A DNA stretch of 64,000 bases from Fusibacter bizertensis (GCF_029914245.1 NZ_JARYZI010000012.1:53438-117437), one strand, 5' to 3'. Numbered from the stretch's first letter, positions 24,970-33,776 are shown. The notes: generated by a model not told the origin, from the letters alone. A program made the numbers and translations.

Positions 24970-25884
24970 TTATAGCTTTTCTAATTCAACTGCCAATTTT
25001 GATGCTAGTATTGCATTGTTAAATACCAATTGGATATTTGAATCTAAGCTATCTCCACCTGTGAGCTCTTTTACTTTTGAAAGTAAGAACGGTGTCGATT
25101 CTTTTCCTTTAATGCCCTTTTCTTCAGCTTCTTTAACAGCTGTTTCAATCGCTTTGTTAATAAGTTCTGGATTCATTTCATATGCTTCAGGAATAGGATT
25201 TGTAATCACCATACCACCGTTTAAGCCAAGGTCCCATTTTGCTTTAAGCGCTGTAGCAAGTTCAACTGGTGTATCTACTCTGTAATCTACACCGAAACCA
25301 CTTTTTCTCGTATAGAAAGCAGGCAGTTCATCTGTTTGATAACCTACAACTGGTACACCATGTGTTTCAAGATATTCAAGTGTTAAACCGATGTCTAAGA
25401 TTGATTTTGCACCAGCACATACAACTGCTACGTTTGTTTGTGCAAGCTCTTGTAAGTCAGCCGATACGTCATATGTTTCTTGTGCCCCTCTATGCACACC
25501 ACCGATACCGCCAGTCGCAAATACTTTGATACCCGCCATTGCAGCGAGGATCATAGTTGTTGCAACTGTTGTAGCGCCATCTATGCCCTTAGCAACGATA
25601 AAAGGGATGTCTCTTCTTGATGTTTTTATAACATTTGGCGCTTTACCAAGATATTCAACTTCTTCTTCAGTTAAACCCACTTTAAGTCTGCCACCAAGGA
25701 TCGCTATCGTTGCAGGAATTGCACCGTTTGCTCTCACAAGTGCTTCAACTTCAAGCGCTGTTTTAACATTTTGTGGGTAAGGCATACCATGTGAAATGAT
25801 GGTTGATTCAAGTGCTACGACTGCTTTACCTTCTGATATCGCTCTAGCGACTTCTGGTTTAATATCTAAATACTTATTTAACAT
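24970..25884 (-). CDS. psuG: Pseudouridine-5'-phosphate glycosidase
   Basis: A 304-residue enzyme that splits pseudouridine 5'-phosphate to uracil and ribose 5-phosphate. The family is recognised from [16 protein letters not shown] near the N-terminus, [28 protein letters not shown] in the middle, and [21 protein letters not shown]. The ATG follows AAAGGAG and overlaps the end of psuK by 11 bases. Together with PsuK it forms a complete pseudouridine salvage pair. Confidence 0.97.
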   Translation of the reverse strand: MLNKYLDIKPEVARAISEGKAVVALESTIISHGMPYPQNVKTALEVEALVRANGAIPATIAILGGRLKVGLTEEEVEYLGKAPNVIKTSRRDIPFIVAKGIDGATTVATTMILAAMAGIKVFATGGIGGVHRGAQETYDVSADLQELAQTNVAVVCAGAKSILDIGLTLEYLETHGVPVVGYQTDELPAFYTRKSGFGVDYRVDTPVELATALKAKWDLGLNGGMVITNPIPEAYEMNPELINKAIETAVKEAEEKGIKGKESTPFLLSKVKELTGGDSLDSNIQLVFNNAILASKLAVELEKL

Positions 25885-26971
25885 GATTGATCTCCTTTAA
25901 TTTTTCTAATAGTAGTTCTTCTGACATATATGGATTAATGGTGTCTTCATGTTCTAGTGCTATAAATGAAGCTGCCATTGCCATAAGTGTGGCTGATTTT
26001 ATATCTTCTCCCTGTGCATAACCAAGGGCGATGCCTGCTAAGAATGCGTCTCCTGCACCAGTAGCACTTACTACTTTTACAGTTGGTGGTTTAAGCATAC
26101 CGGAAACTTTACCATCACTATAAAACACACCGTCTTTTCCCATGCTGATAAATACATTTGAAACGCCCAGTCCATGAAAATACGCAGCTGCGCTGAGCAT
26201 GTCTTTTTCGTCTTTGATCTCAATGCCACTGAGTGACTGCGCTTCTATTAAATTGGGTTTAATGGTATGACAAAGACCTATTACTTCTTTGATCTTCATG
26301 GCTTTTGCTGTTGAGACTGTATCGAGTAAGAATTTTTGTTCTTTATGTGTGTTCAAAATGTATTTGAGTACGTCTGGTGATAAGTTGGTATCGATGACAC
26401 AAAATTCAGCATTTTCAATGATATGCTTTTTACTTTTGATAAATTCAACGGTCATGCGATCACATATATCCATATGAGAAATCGCAACTGCCATATCCTT
26501 AGTTTCATCTAAAATAGAAAGATACGTAGATGTTTGCTCGCCCTTTAAGACAAGGGTATCTTGCATATCGAGTCCAATTTGTCTCGCTTCTTCTAAAATC
26601 TTTTGTCCATAGAGGTCGTCTCCGATGACACTGATAAGTTTCGTTTTCAGTCCAAGTTTCACCATGTTCTCAGCGATGTTTCTACCGACGCCACCTAGTG
26701 TACTTTTAACGGATCCAATGTTTGAATCTCGAAAGATTAACGTGTTATTTGGAACACCTTGTATATCGATGTTTGACCCGCCAATCACACAAACATAAGC
26801 ACCATCTCTGACGATATAGCCCTTACCTAGGATGTGACCTTTTTTCATAAGATTTGTAATATGAACAGCAGCTGATGATCTTGTGATCCCCAGTTGATCC
26901 GCTAACTCGTTTTGAGAAATCAACGGATTCTGTTTTAAAATTTCTAAAATCTCTTGTTCTCTGTTGGTCAT
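25874..26971 (-). CDS. psuK: Pseudouridine kinase with N-terminal winged helix
   Basis: A 365-residue PfkB-family kinase phosphorylating pseudouridine at O5'. Residues 1-58 form a MarR/Lrp-like winged helix ([31 protein letters not shown]). The kinase domain (about 63-365) has [20 protein letters not shown] and the catalytic [12 protein letters not shown]. The DNA-binding domain suggests autoregulation. The promoter and a 14-bp inverted repeat lie upstream. The HTH-kinase arrangement occurs in several Firmicutes and in E. coli YegV-like relatives. Confidence 0.93.
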   Translation of the reverse strand: MTNREQEILEILKQNPLISQNELADQLGITRSSAAVHITNLMKKGHILGKGYIVRDGAYVCVIGGSNIDIQGVPNNTLIFRDSNIGSVKSTLGGVGRNIAENMVKLGLKTKLISVIGDDLYGQKILEEARQIGLDMQDTLVLKGEQTSTYLSILDETKDMAVAISHMDICDRMTVEFIKSKKHIIENAEFCVIDTNLSPDVLKYILNTHKEQKFLLDTVSTAKAMKIKEVIGLCHTIKPNLIEAQSLSGIEIKDEKDMLSAAAYFHGLGVSNVFISMGKDGVFYSDGKVSGMLKPPTVKVVSATGAGDAFLAGIALGYAQGEDIKSATLMAMAASFIALEHEDTINPYMSEELLLEKLKEINHVK

Positions 26972-27002
26972 AGGTTCTCCTTAGTAAAAATCAAGTTTGA
27001 TT

Positions 27003-27053
27003 AAAAAAAGAAAAAGTAAGCAAATGTTTACAAGTTAATCATTTGCTTACTTT
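27003..27053 (-). promoter_or_regulatory. 14-bp inverted repeat and U-run at the psuK start point
   Basis: AAAGTAAGCAAATG (27013-27026) is repeated inverted at 27040-27053, with a 13-base loop. On the minus strand a long U-rich tract follows (27003-27015). It can be read as a terminator for the upstream acetyltransferase gene, or, because it starts at the predicted psuK transcription start, as an attenuator or operator. Confidence 0.7.
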
Positions 27054-27054
27054 G

Positions 27055-27083
27055 ATGATAATATATTTTTTTTTCTTTGTCAA
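27055..27083 (-). promoter_or_regulatory. Candidate promoter of psuK-psuG
   Basis: Minus-strand consensus TTGACA (27078-27083), a 17-base spacer and TATCAT (27055-27060) are present. The predicted start near 27048 falls inside the inverted repeat 27013-27053. Confidence 0.6.
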
Positions 27084-27126
27084 CCCACTTTTTGAGTTCT
27101 GACTTAATTCTTTTATTAGCTCTGTC

Positions 27127-27879
27127 TCAATTCTTTTTCGTGATCAATTTATCTAAAAATCCCTTATTTAACAAGTGGACGGTTTCAAATTGCCCTTTGT
27201 AAAAAACTGCCCAGTTATTAAAAACTGAAGGGAGGTTTTTAGCTTTTTCAAGTGTGTCAACATGGATTAGTTTTAGGTCAATATTCTTTTCCTCAGCGTA
27301 AGATACAACTTGAGAGATACAGTTGTGAATATACGGACATTGATGTGTATAGTAAATCACAAGTTCTTCACTATAAGGTAATTCCTCTTCAAGTGAATGA
27401 GAGAAAGCAGGAAGCGAGCCGTCAAAAGAGAGTGCCAAAAGTTCATATGTCTCTCTATAAGTTGCTACTACTTTAAAATCATATTTGGTCAAAAAAGCTT
27501 TGTCCGATAAAAAAGGGGTTTTCTTTTTTGAGCTTAAAATGCAAACACCAGATTTCCCCTCTTCTTTCGCTTTGGCAATACAACTTTCCAGAAGCTGTTT
27601 GCCATAACCTTTTCCTTTGTAGCTGCCAGAGACCCATAAGCAATAGATATAATAGTAATTTTTGCCAATAACGGGTACCCAAGCTTTTTCAAGAGGAGCG
27701 TATTCAATGAAAACTTTTCCTTTTGCATCTAGTTTTCTAAAGGTATGACCTTCTTCCATACGAGCAGTTAACCATTCTTTCTTGAGTTTTACGCCTTTTT
27801 GGTGCTTTTTATCTGAGATGGCACAGCATACATGCTCTGTTTCAATGTTTTCTTTACTGAGATCGATAAAACTGTTCAT
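27127..27879 (-). CDS. GNAT acetyltransferase with YoaP-type C-terminal domain
   Basis: A 250-residue two-domain protein like B. subtilis YoaP. The GNAT fold (about 1-150) has YIYCLWVSGSYKGKGYGKQLLE, with the acetyl-CoA pyrophosphate loop GKGYGK. The C-terminal YoaP domain (about 170-250) looks thioredoxin-like and has CPYIHNC. The substrate is unknown for the family. It lies 77 bp downstream of the heliorhodopsin on the same strand with no clear terminator between, so the two may be co-transcribed. Confidence 0.85.
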   Translation of the reverse strand: MNSFIDLSKENIETEHVCCAISDKKHQKGVKLKKEWLTARMEEGHTFRKLDAKGKVFIEYAPLEKAWVPVIGKNYYYIYCLWVSGSYKGKGYGKQLLESCIAKAKEEGKSGVCILSSKKKTPFLSDKAFLTKYDFKVVATYRETYELLALSFDGSLPAFSHSLEEELPYSEELVIYYTHQCPYIHNCISQVVSYAEEKNIDLKLIHVDTLEKAKNLPSVFNNWAVFYKGQFETVHLLNKGFLDKLITKKN

Positions 27880-27956
27880 TTCATGGCCTCCATAATATTA
27901 TTGATTATGAATATATTACCACGATAACGATGACAACAGTATGTCAGTGAATTATT

Positions 27957-28763
27957 CTATGGCTGCATCGCACCAAATAATACAAGCCATGCTAATATAG
28001 ATTTAGCAACTAAGCTAAGTGTAATGTAGACTCTTTCACCATAAATATAGTTTTTCCACTTGCCTACTTTCTTATATTGAAGCACCATATTGATTGGAAA
28101 TGTGTTAAATGCTACAAAATAAGTACCAACAATTGCCCAAACAAACCATGGTACTTGATCAAAATTGCCATTACCAAACATATAGAGTAAAATTGCAATC
28201 CAAGGTGCGATACCTGCAATTGATCCCCAGACAAATGGTCCCCAGTTCACATGGTCTTTATCCTTACCAGAATTCAGTTGTTCCATCACTAGACCAAAAA
28301 GGTTCATTACTGCATTGACAGTAAAAATAAGAATTAACGATGCGATATCGTAAATACCAAATAGAGTAGCGATCAAAACGATCATGATTGAAGAACTAAG
28401 TGCATATTCAAACCATCTAAATTGATTAATTCCCTTTTGTAAATCTGAATTGTATTGATCGTTTAATTTTTTAGGGATCGAGATAAGTGCATGTGCGCCA
28501 GCAGATAACAGTAAAAAGCTAGCAACCAATACTCCAAATGGGAGTTGAAATAGTACTTTTGATGCAGATTCAAGCGACATTGTTTCTGTATTAAATGCAA
28601 GGTAAAATTGTGTGATACTCGGTTTAAATTCACCAATGTTTTGAATCACTGTAGTTGCTAAAAAAAACATCATAATTCCCTGAATTAAATGTAATCCACC
28701 CATAATCATGTTAAATCTTCTTAATTTTCCAAATGACAATTTATCCAAACTCTTCTCTTTCAT
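27957..28763 (-). CDS. Heliorhodopsin
   Basis: A 268-residue seven-helix retinal protein of the heliorhodopsin family, which lies inverted in the membrane compared with type 1 rhodopsins and slowly photocycles with no general ion-pump role. Family motifs: RFNMIMGGLHLIQGIMMF in helix 1 (His25), RWFEYALSSSIM in helix 3 with Glu119 as Schiff-base counterion, and SLVAKSILAWLVLFG in helix 7 with Lys254 as the retinal lysine. His91 also fits a conserved position. The ATG has a TTGGAGG site. No retinal-synthesis gene is in the window. Confidence 0.93.
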   Translation of the reverse strand: MKEKSLDKLSFGKLRRFNMIMGGLHLIQGIMMFFLATTVIQNIGEFKPSITQFYLAFNTETMSLESASKVLFQLPFGVLVASFLLLSAGAHALISIPKKLNDQYNSDLQKGINQFRWFEYALSSSIMIVLIATLFGIYDIASLILIFTVNAVMNLFGLVMEQLNSGKDKDHVNWGPFVWGSIAGIAPWIAILLYMFGNGNFDQVPWFVWAIVGTYFVAFNTFPINMVLQYKKVGKWKNYIYGERVYITLSLVAKSILAWLVLFGAMQP

Positions 28764-28808
28764 ACTTAGCCTCCAATCATAATTTGTTGATAAAAACTAT
28801 ATACCCCT

Positions 28809-28843
28809 AAAAAAAAAATAATATCACAAATTGTGATATTATT
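28809..28843 (-). promoter_or_regulatory. 13-bp AT-rich inverted repeat upstream of the heliorhodopsin
   Basis: AATAATATCACAA and its inverted copy flank a single A (28817-28843). On the minus strand a run of ten U follows (28809-28818). It may be the terminator of the CarD-like gene or an operator of the heliorhodopsin, whose ATG is 45 bases further on. The rest of 28764-28962 holds nothing else recognised. Confidence 0.6.
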
Positions 28844-28962
28844 TAAATATTTTATTGATTAGTATATACTTGTTTTTTCATCATGTTATTTTTAATGGTT
28901 TAAATGAAGACGATTCAGTTTTATTTTATGAAACAGCATTTGATTCTTTGTTATCAAAATCT

Positions 28963-29490
28963 CTAATTGATTGCATTTAACAAATTTTTGTCATGTATTA
29001 CTTTTTTTGCAATAAAAGCTTTTACATCATCCTTGGGCATATTAAAAGCGATAGAAAATTCTCCATAAAGCATCTCTTCTGCTTTCTTCATGTAAAATTT
29101 ATCGACTTGACCTAATTTTTTGCCTTTATCTTGTGCCATTTGATCTTTTACAGATACAGTTTTGATAATCTGTATGAGGTCATCACAATTGTAATTCTCT
29201 AGTGAAGTTTTATAATGTTCTTTTAGCAGATTGAGATTTTTATTATCAATAATTTCTTCTCTAATCTCTGGAATTCTATGAATGAGGTCTATTGCCTCTT
29301 CTTTTGTGATAATTGATCTCATAAAAGCCTTGCTGTCAATAGGGATGTATATTTTTCCGGATTCAAAAACGGGATCCAATGTATAATACCTCTTCGATTG
29401 ATCGACACCACTAATTGCTGGAACTCCTATATCTTCTACTTTACATACACCTGTATTTCCATACACGATTATTTCGCCCTTTTGATACAC
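28963..29490 (-). CDS. CarD-like transcriptional regulator
   Basis: A 175-residue CarD/CdnL/TRCF family protein. The N-terminal RNA-polymerase interaction domain (about 1-60) starts YQKGEIIVYGNTGVCKVEDIG, and the C-terminal part is helical, as in CarD where it contacts DNA at the -10 upstream edge. The start is GTG behind AAAGGAAGG. Such proteins bind the RNAP beta subunit and adjust promoter opening. It is upstream of the heliorhodopsin on the same strand, with an inverted repeat between. Whether it is linked to light responses is unknown. Confidence 0.88.
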   Translation of the reverse strand: MYQKGEIIVYGNTGVCKVEDIGVPAISGVDQSKRYYTLDPVFESGKIYIPIDSKAFMRSIITKEEAIDLIHRIPEIREEIIDNKNLNLLKEHYKTSLENYNCDDLIQIIKTVSVKDQMAQDKGKKLGQVDKFYMKKAEEMLYGEFSIAFNMPKDDVKAFIAKKVIHDKNLLNAIN

Positions 29491-29539
29491 TTTTACGCCT
29501 TCCTTTCAAAATGATACTTGCTTAGTAAAGAACAATAAA

Positions 29540-29588
29540 ATAACGTGTGCATTTACAACTGGAATTACGCCGTAAAGCAACACGTTAT
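29540..29588 (-). terminator. Hairpin downstream of the HD-GYP gene
   Basis: Arms 29540-29556 and 29572-29588 pair over 9 bp plus 5 bp with a 3-base mismatch. A modest U-rich tract follows on the minus strand. It is probably the terminator of the HD-GYP gene. Confidence 0.6.
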
Positions 29589-29662
29589 ATTACATTGTAC
29601 CATTTTTTTGCTCTCTCATGTAAGTTTGAATCATTTTAATTAAAAAAACTTAACTTTTTTCT

Positions 29663-30547
29663 TTAATCTTCTATTTTATACAATGTATCAAGTACTTTTC
29701 CATCCCAAAGCACATCACGATCTTGTTCTAATATTGCCAATACTTTATCTTTCGACATTGCTTTTCGATATGGTCTATCAGATAACATAGCATCATATGC
29801 ATCTGCAACTGCTAGTATTCGAGACTCAAGTAATAGTTCGTCCTTCGTTAATCTATCCGGATAACCAGAGCCATTACACTTTTCATGATGCTGTTTAACA
29901 ATTAATGCGATTTTTTCACTTACATTCGCTTTAATCATTTGGTAACCATCTTCCGAATGTTTTTTGATGATGTCGAATTCTTGATCATTATATTTACTTG
30001 GTTTATTTAAAATTTCTAATGGCACATTTATTTTGCCCAAATCATGAATTTTGCTTGCAAACAATAAATCATTTAGTGCATCACTCTCTAAATTTAATAC
30101 AATGCCCATTTGAAGTGCTAAATTTCCTGTTCGATTACAATGTTTTTCAGTGTAATGATCTTTGTCTTGAATTCTTTGAATTTCTTCAGACATCTTAACA
30201 GCATAATCAACCTGAAAATCAAAAAAATCCTTTTGAGTAACCATGAGCATCTTTACATCTTGAATAATATCGAAGTATTCAGTTTCTCTTAAATCTTTAG
30301 CCGAGATACAATCTCCCATAACAAGATCCACTTTGGTTTTTCTATGAAAAATTCGTCCTTGAATAATATAGAATAAATACAAAGCCCCTTCACACTCATA
30401 AGGATGAAGAAATAAACTTTTACCAGCATTAGCTTCTATATGAACTATCTCAAGTTGATCATCCTTTGCTTTTAAAGAAAAAGCACCTACACTGGATACC
30501 ACTTTCATTATAGATTCATTTTTCTTCACAAGATTTAATCCACTCAT
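29663..30547 (-). CDS. HD-GYP domain protein with N-terminal cyclic-nucleotide-binding-like domain
   Basis: Predicted c-di-GMP phosphodiesterase. The ATG at 30547 is chosen because TTGGAG lies 6 bases upstream; an ATG 18 bases earlier would overlap it. Residues about 10-115 form a Crp-like beta-barrel (LFYIIQGRIFHRK; MGDCISAKDL) without obvious ligand residues. The HD-GYP domain (about 120-294) shows H..HDLGK (168-172), HHEKCNGSGYP (220-230) and the DAYDAML/RPYR motif, so metal ligands appear intact. No membrane segment. Monocistronic. Confidence 0.9.
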   Translation of the reverse strand: MSGLNLVKKNESIMKVVSSVGAFSLKAKDDQLEIVHIEANAGKSLFLHPYECEGALYLFYIIQGRIFHRKTKVDLVMGDCISAKDLRETEYFDIIQDVKMLMVTQKDFFDFQVDYAVKMSEEIQRIQDKDHYTEKHCNRTGNLALQMGIVLNLESDALNDLLFASKIHDLGKINVPLEILNKPSKYNDQEFDIIKKHSEDGYQMIKANVSEKIALIVKQHHEKCNGSGYPDRLTKDELLLESRILAVADAYDAMLSDRPYRKAMSKDKVLAILEQDRDVLWDGKVLDTLYKIED

Positions 30548-30674
30548 GTTTTTCTCCAAGAACATTTTATTTATAGTGAGATTTTAACACAATTTATACT
30601 TGAAAGCTATAATATCAAGTACAGAGTTCCTATCATAATCAATAGCAATCTCACTTTATTATATATAATTATTG

Positions 30675-31019
30675 CTAAATTTTCTTCACATATTCTGATT
30701 TTAGTGACATAGCACCAAATCCATCAATTTTGCAATCAATATTATGGTCACCTTCAACCAATTTAATATTTTTAACCCTTGTTCCCATTTTAAGCGCTGA
30801 AGAACTGCCTTTTACTTTTAGATCTTTAATGATGGTAACCGTATCACCATCTTGTAATACATTACCATTTGAATCTTTTACAACCAGTTGATCATCTTCA
30901 GCAGCTTGATCAACGATTTCTATAGACCATTCATTTGCACATTCTGGACAGATGTACATCGTACCATCTTCATAAGTATATTCCGAATTACATTTCGGGC
31001 ATCTAGGTAAACTTGACAT
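30675..31019 (-). CDS. YjdM/PhnA family zinc-ribbon protein
   Basis: A 114-residue protein, start set at the ATG at 31019 with TTGGAGG upstream. The zinc ribbon is [15 protein letters not shown] then [11 protein letters not shown] (two CxxC pairs). The C-terminal beta domain has [24 protein letters not shown], the conserved YjdM stretch. Historically called PhnA, but E. coli YjdM is not needed for phosphonate use. Function unknown. Confidence 0.93.
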   Translation of the reverse strand: MSSLPRCPKCNSEYTYEDGTMYICPECANEWSIEIVDQAAEDDQLVVKDSNGNVLQDGDTVTIIKDLKVKGSSSALKMGTRVKNIKLVEGDHNIDCKIDGFGAMSLKSEYVKKI

Positions 31020-31141
31020 GTTTATTTCCTCCAACATTTTCTTTATCGTTTTATATAGTAACATAGTAGATACAGTATCGCAAATAAGTAAGTTTTAGAG
31101 TAAGTTTTAAATTAACTCTAACCAAAATCAAATGTTACATA

Positions 31142-31150
31142 TGCTATAAT
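31142..31150 (+). promoter_or_regulatory. Extended -10 promoter of the YccF gene
   Basis: TGCTATAAT is an extended -10 element; no good -35 is visible. It lies 63 bases before the ATG. Confidence 0.55.
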
Positions 31151-31212
31151 ATGACTGATACTTATAACAAAACAATGCTTTAGAAATTTAATATGTAATT
31201 GGAGGAAATAAA

Positions 31213-31572
31213 ATGTCATTACTAGGCAACTTAGTCTGGATTATATTTGGTGGATTAATATCTACTATAGGGTGGGCGCTTGCAGGTATTTTGCTCTGCA
31301 TAACCGTTATCGGTATCCCTTTTGGTATGCAATGTTTTAAAATCGCAGGGCTAACACTGGCACCTTTTGGAAAAGAAGTAACACTAGGTGAGTTTGGCGC
31401 AGGTGGGCTTTTAGGCAATATTTTATGGATTGTCTTTCTTGGATGGGAGCTTTGCATCCTCCATTTAACTGCAGCAGTACTGCTTGGCATCACAATCGTT
31501 GGTTTACCTTTTGCGAAACAACATCTTAAACTTGCTGGACTAGCCTTGATTCCTTTTGGTGCTAGATTCTAA
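31213..31572 (+). CDS. YccF domain membrane protein
   Basis: A 119-residue small membrane protein with two repeated YccF (DUF307) modules: GNLVWIIFGG...GIPFGMQCFKIAGLTLAPFG and GNILWIVFLG...GLPFAKQHLKLAGLALIPFG. Each half has two hydrophobic segments. The ATG has a TTGGAGG site. Biochemical role unknown. Monocistronic. Confidence 0.93.
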   Translation: MSLLGNLVWIIFGGLISTIGWALAGILLCITVIGIPFGMQCFKIAGLTLAPFGKEVTLGEFGAGGLLGNILWIVFLGWELCILHLTAAVLLGITIVGLPFAKQHLKLAGLALIPFGARF

Positions 31573-31608
31573 AAAAAGCGCTTTCAAATTTGACTTTATT
31601 TAGCAGTC

Positions 31609-31782
31609 TTATTTGTTTGCGCTTTTACTTATACTTTCCTTTTGAGGGTGATCTTCGTTTTTTATAAACCATATATTTTTTTCATTTCTTCTTAGTTTGC
31701 TTTCAACGCTTTCAAGGAATTCTTCTTGCAGTTTCTTTCTGTCAATATCAAGTTTACTTTTCTCTACAACTTTATCAGGCAT
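31609..31782 (-). CDS. Small highly charged hypothetical protein
   Basis: A 57-residue frame from the ATG at 31782, which has AAAGGAG 9 bases upstream. It is predicted helical and rich in Lys/Glu (DIDRKKLQEEFLESVESKL) with no Cys and no membrane segment. It is not recognised. The ribosome site and coding-like composition argue that it is real, but it could be a chance frame. Confidence 0.5.
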   Translation of the reverse strand: MPDKVVEKSKLDIDRKKLQEEFLESVESKLRRNEKNIWFIKNEDHPQKESISKSANK

Positions 31783-31915
31783 AAAATCCATCTCCTTTTT
31801 TTATTTATACCCACTTAAAGCTAGAGTTGTCTATTTATTTTATTTTTCTCTATCGAACTCAAACTTTTTACTCTATAATAAACTGAGCCCTATAAAAAGT
31901 TAAGGAGTTTATTCC

Positions 31916-32896
31916 ATGAAATATTATCTTGCACCACTTGAAGGTATTACGAACTATATATATCGCAATGCTTACCATACGCATTTTGAAAAATTAGATA
32001 AATATTACACCCCATTTATCTCAACAAATCAACATAACAGTTTTACAACAAGAGATCTAAAAGAAATACTTCCTAAAAACAACAAAGGCCTTTACACAGT
32101 GCCTCAAATCTTAAGCAATAAATCAGCAGATTTTGTAAGAGCAGCAAACTCAATTAGTGAATACGGCTATACAGAAATCAATCTAAATCTAGGGTGTCCT
32201 TCAAATACTGTGGTTGCAAAAAACAAAGGTTCTGGTTTTTTATACCACACTGAAGCACTTGATCGCTTTCTTGACGAAATATATAGTCAAGCAACCATGA
32301 AGATCTCTATCAAAACAAGACTTGGAAAATATAGTCCAGATGAGTTTTATGAATTGGTTAAAATATACAATAAATATCCCCTTGAAGAACTAATCATTCA
32401 CCCGCGTATCCAAAAAGACATGTACAGAAATGTTCCTAACTTGGAAGTTTTTAAACAGACACTAGAAACTATAAACTGTCCTGTTTGTTACAATGGAGAT
32501 GTCTTTACAACTGATGACTATCAGTCAATTACTGATAAATTTCCAGATGTAGATTTAATGATGCTTGGAAGAGGAATCATTGGAAACCCTGCCTTAGTCG
32601 GACAAATCAAGGGCAAACCAATGCCAAGTATTGCAACATTTAGAAGCTTTCATGATACTCTATATCACACCTACAGTGAAGTTATGAGTGGTGAAAAAAA
32701 CATCTTATATCGAATGAAGGGCTTTTGGTTTTATATGATTCATATCTTCTCGGAAAACAAAAAAGTTATAAAGAGTATCAAGAAATGCGAGCGTCTTAGT
32801 GATTATGATAAAATCATGGATAACTTATTCAATGAACATGCGCTTACATTAAACACGCGCGGTTTTCGCAACGTGGTTGAGGGATTATCAAAATAA
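31916..32896 (+). CDS. tRNA-dihydrouridine synthase family protein
   Basis: A 326-residue FMN enzyme reducing uridine in tRNA. The N-terminal LAPLEGITNYIYRNAYH, catalytic Cys94 in LNLGCPSNTVV, KIKTRLG-like KISIKTRLG and HPRIQKDMY, plus YNGDVFT and MLGRGIIGNP for flavin phosphate binding, all fit the Dus family. It is shorter and more diverged than DusB and resembles a clostridial Dus subgroup. The ATG has AAGGAG. The 3' end overlaps the convergent patatin gene by 9 bases. Confidence 0.9.
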   Translation: MKYYLAPLEGITNYIYRNAYHTHFEKLDKYYTPFISTNQHNSFTTRDLKEILPKNNKGLYTVPQILSNKSADFVRAANSISEYGYTEINLNLGCPSNTVVAKNKGSGFLYHTEALDRFLDEIYSQATMKISIKTRLGKYSPDEFYELVKIYNKYPLEELIIHPRIQKDMYRNVPNLEVFKQTLETINCPVCYNGDVFTTDDYQSITDKFPDVDLMMLGRGIIGNPALVGQIKGKPMPSIATFRSFHDTLYHTYSEVMSGEKNILYRMKGFWFYMIHIFSENKKVIKSIKKCERLSDYDKIMDNLFNEHALTLNTRGFRNVVEGLSK

Positions 32897-33763
32897 AAAA
32901 GCTTTCCAATTTGGCAAATCTCTAATTCCTTGCTCATATCCTAACTGATAACTATTATGAAGTTTAGAATAACCAGTCTCACGACTTGAGACTGGCATAA
33001 CTTCAGGATAAACTAAAAAAGCTTTACCTTCACTTTCAAGCGCTTCAAGTTCCTCTAAAGTTTGATTATAGACTATGTGTCGATTCATCATTGCTTCGAC
33101 TACACTCGGATATTTTCTATAATAAGTCTTAATAATTCGAGAATATTTCATTGGACTTTTTCGATATCCTTTTGGACGTGTTAACACCACAAAATACTTT
33201 TTCATCCCATCGTTTTTAGCAACATCTAGAGCGATCCCACCGCCAAGACCACCATCCACATAAATATGATTTTGAAACTCAGTTTCTGGCATAAATATTG
33301 GCATCGAAGATGATGCACGAACTATCAACATCAAGTCTTGCAGTGTCTTTATATCATCTTTTGAATGGTATTTAACAATTCCTTTGTCTCTGTCAAATGC
33401 ACCGATCTTTAAGGTTGCTGAGTTAGACATAAATGTTTCAAAATCAAATGGAAACTTTGCGCCTGGAAGAGGCGTCACTTCATATAAATACTTTGATTTA
33501 AAATAGCCTTCCCCTTTAAAAAAAGATCGCCATCCTCCAAATTCCGGATCTAACACAAAATCAACAAAAGCACTTTTAGCACGCACTTGATCCCTAGAGA
33601 GATAGTTAACACTGTGACTTGAACCAGCTGAAATACCTGCAACATAGTCAAAGTAAAGTTCGTTTTCTAATAACACGTTTAGCATTCCAGCAGTGTAACT
33701 TCCGCGCATACCTCCCCCTTCAAAAATAAGAGCGGTGTCTTTAATGTTGTTTTCGAGTTTCAT
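32888..33763 (-). CDS. Patatin-like phospholipase
   Basis: A 291-residue serine lipid hydrolase. It has the oxyanion loop GGGMRG (16-21), nucleophile Ser45 in GISAG and catalytic Asp170 in DGG, the full Ser-Asp dyad. It resembles bacterial YjjU/RssA-type patatins. No signal peptide. The ATG has GGGAGG. It follows the MFS gene by 13 bases in the same operon and converges with the Dus gene. Confidence 0.93.
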   Translation of the reverse strand: MKLENNIKDTALIFEGGGMRGSYTAGMLNVLLENELYFDYVAGISAGSSHSVNYLSRDQVRAKSAFVDFVLDPEFGGWRSFFKGEGYFKSKYLYEVTPLPGAKFPFDFETFMSNSATLKIGAFDRDKGIVKYHSKDDIKTLQDLMLIVRASSSMPIFMPETEFQNHIYVDGGLGGGIALDVAKNDGMKKYFVVLTRPKGYRKSPMKYSRIIKTYYRKYPSVVEAMMNRHIVYNQTLEELEALESEGKAFLVYPEVMPVSSRETGYSKLHNSYQLGYEQGIRDLPNWKAFLF

Positions 33764-33776
33764 GTCAAATTCCTCC

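Noticed and set aside
28870..28981. Plus-strand stretch ending LFYETAFDSLLSKSLIDCI before stop, possible gene remnant
   Set aside because: No start codon with ribosome site, no recognised family, and it runs into the end of the CarD-like gene on the other strand. Too little to call a pseudogene.
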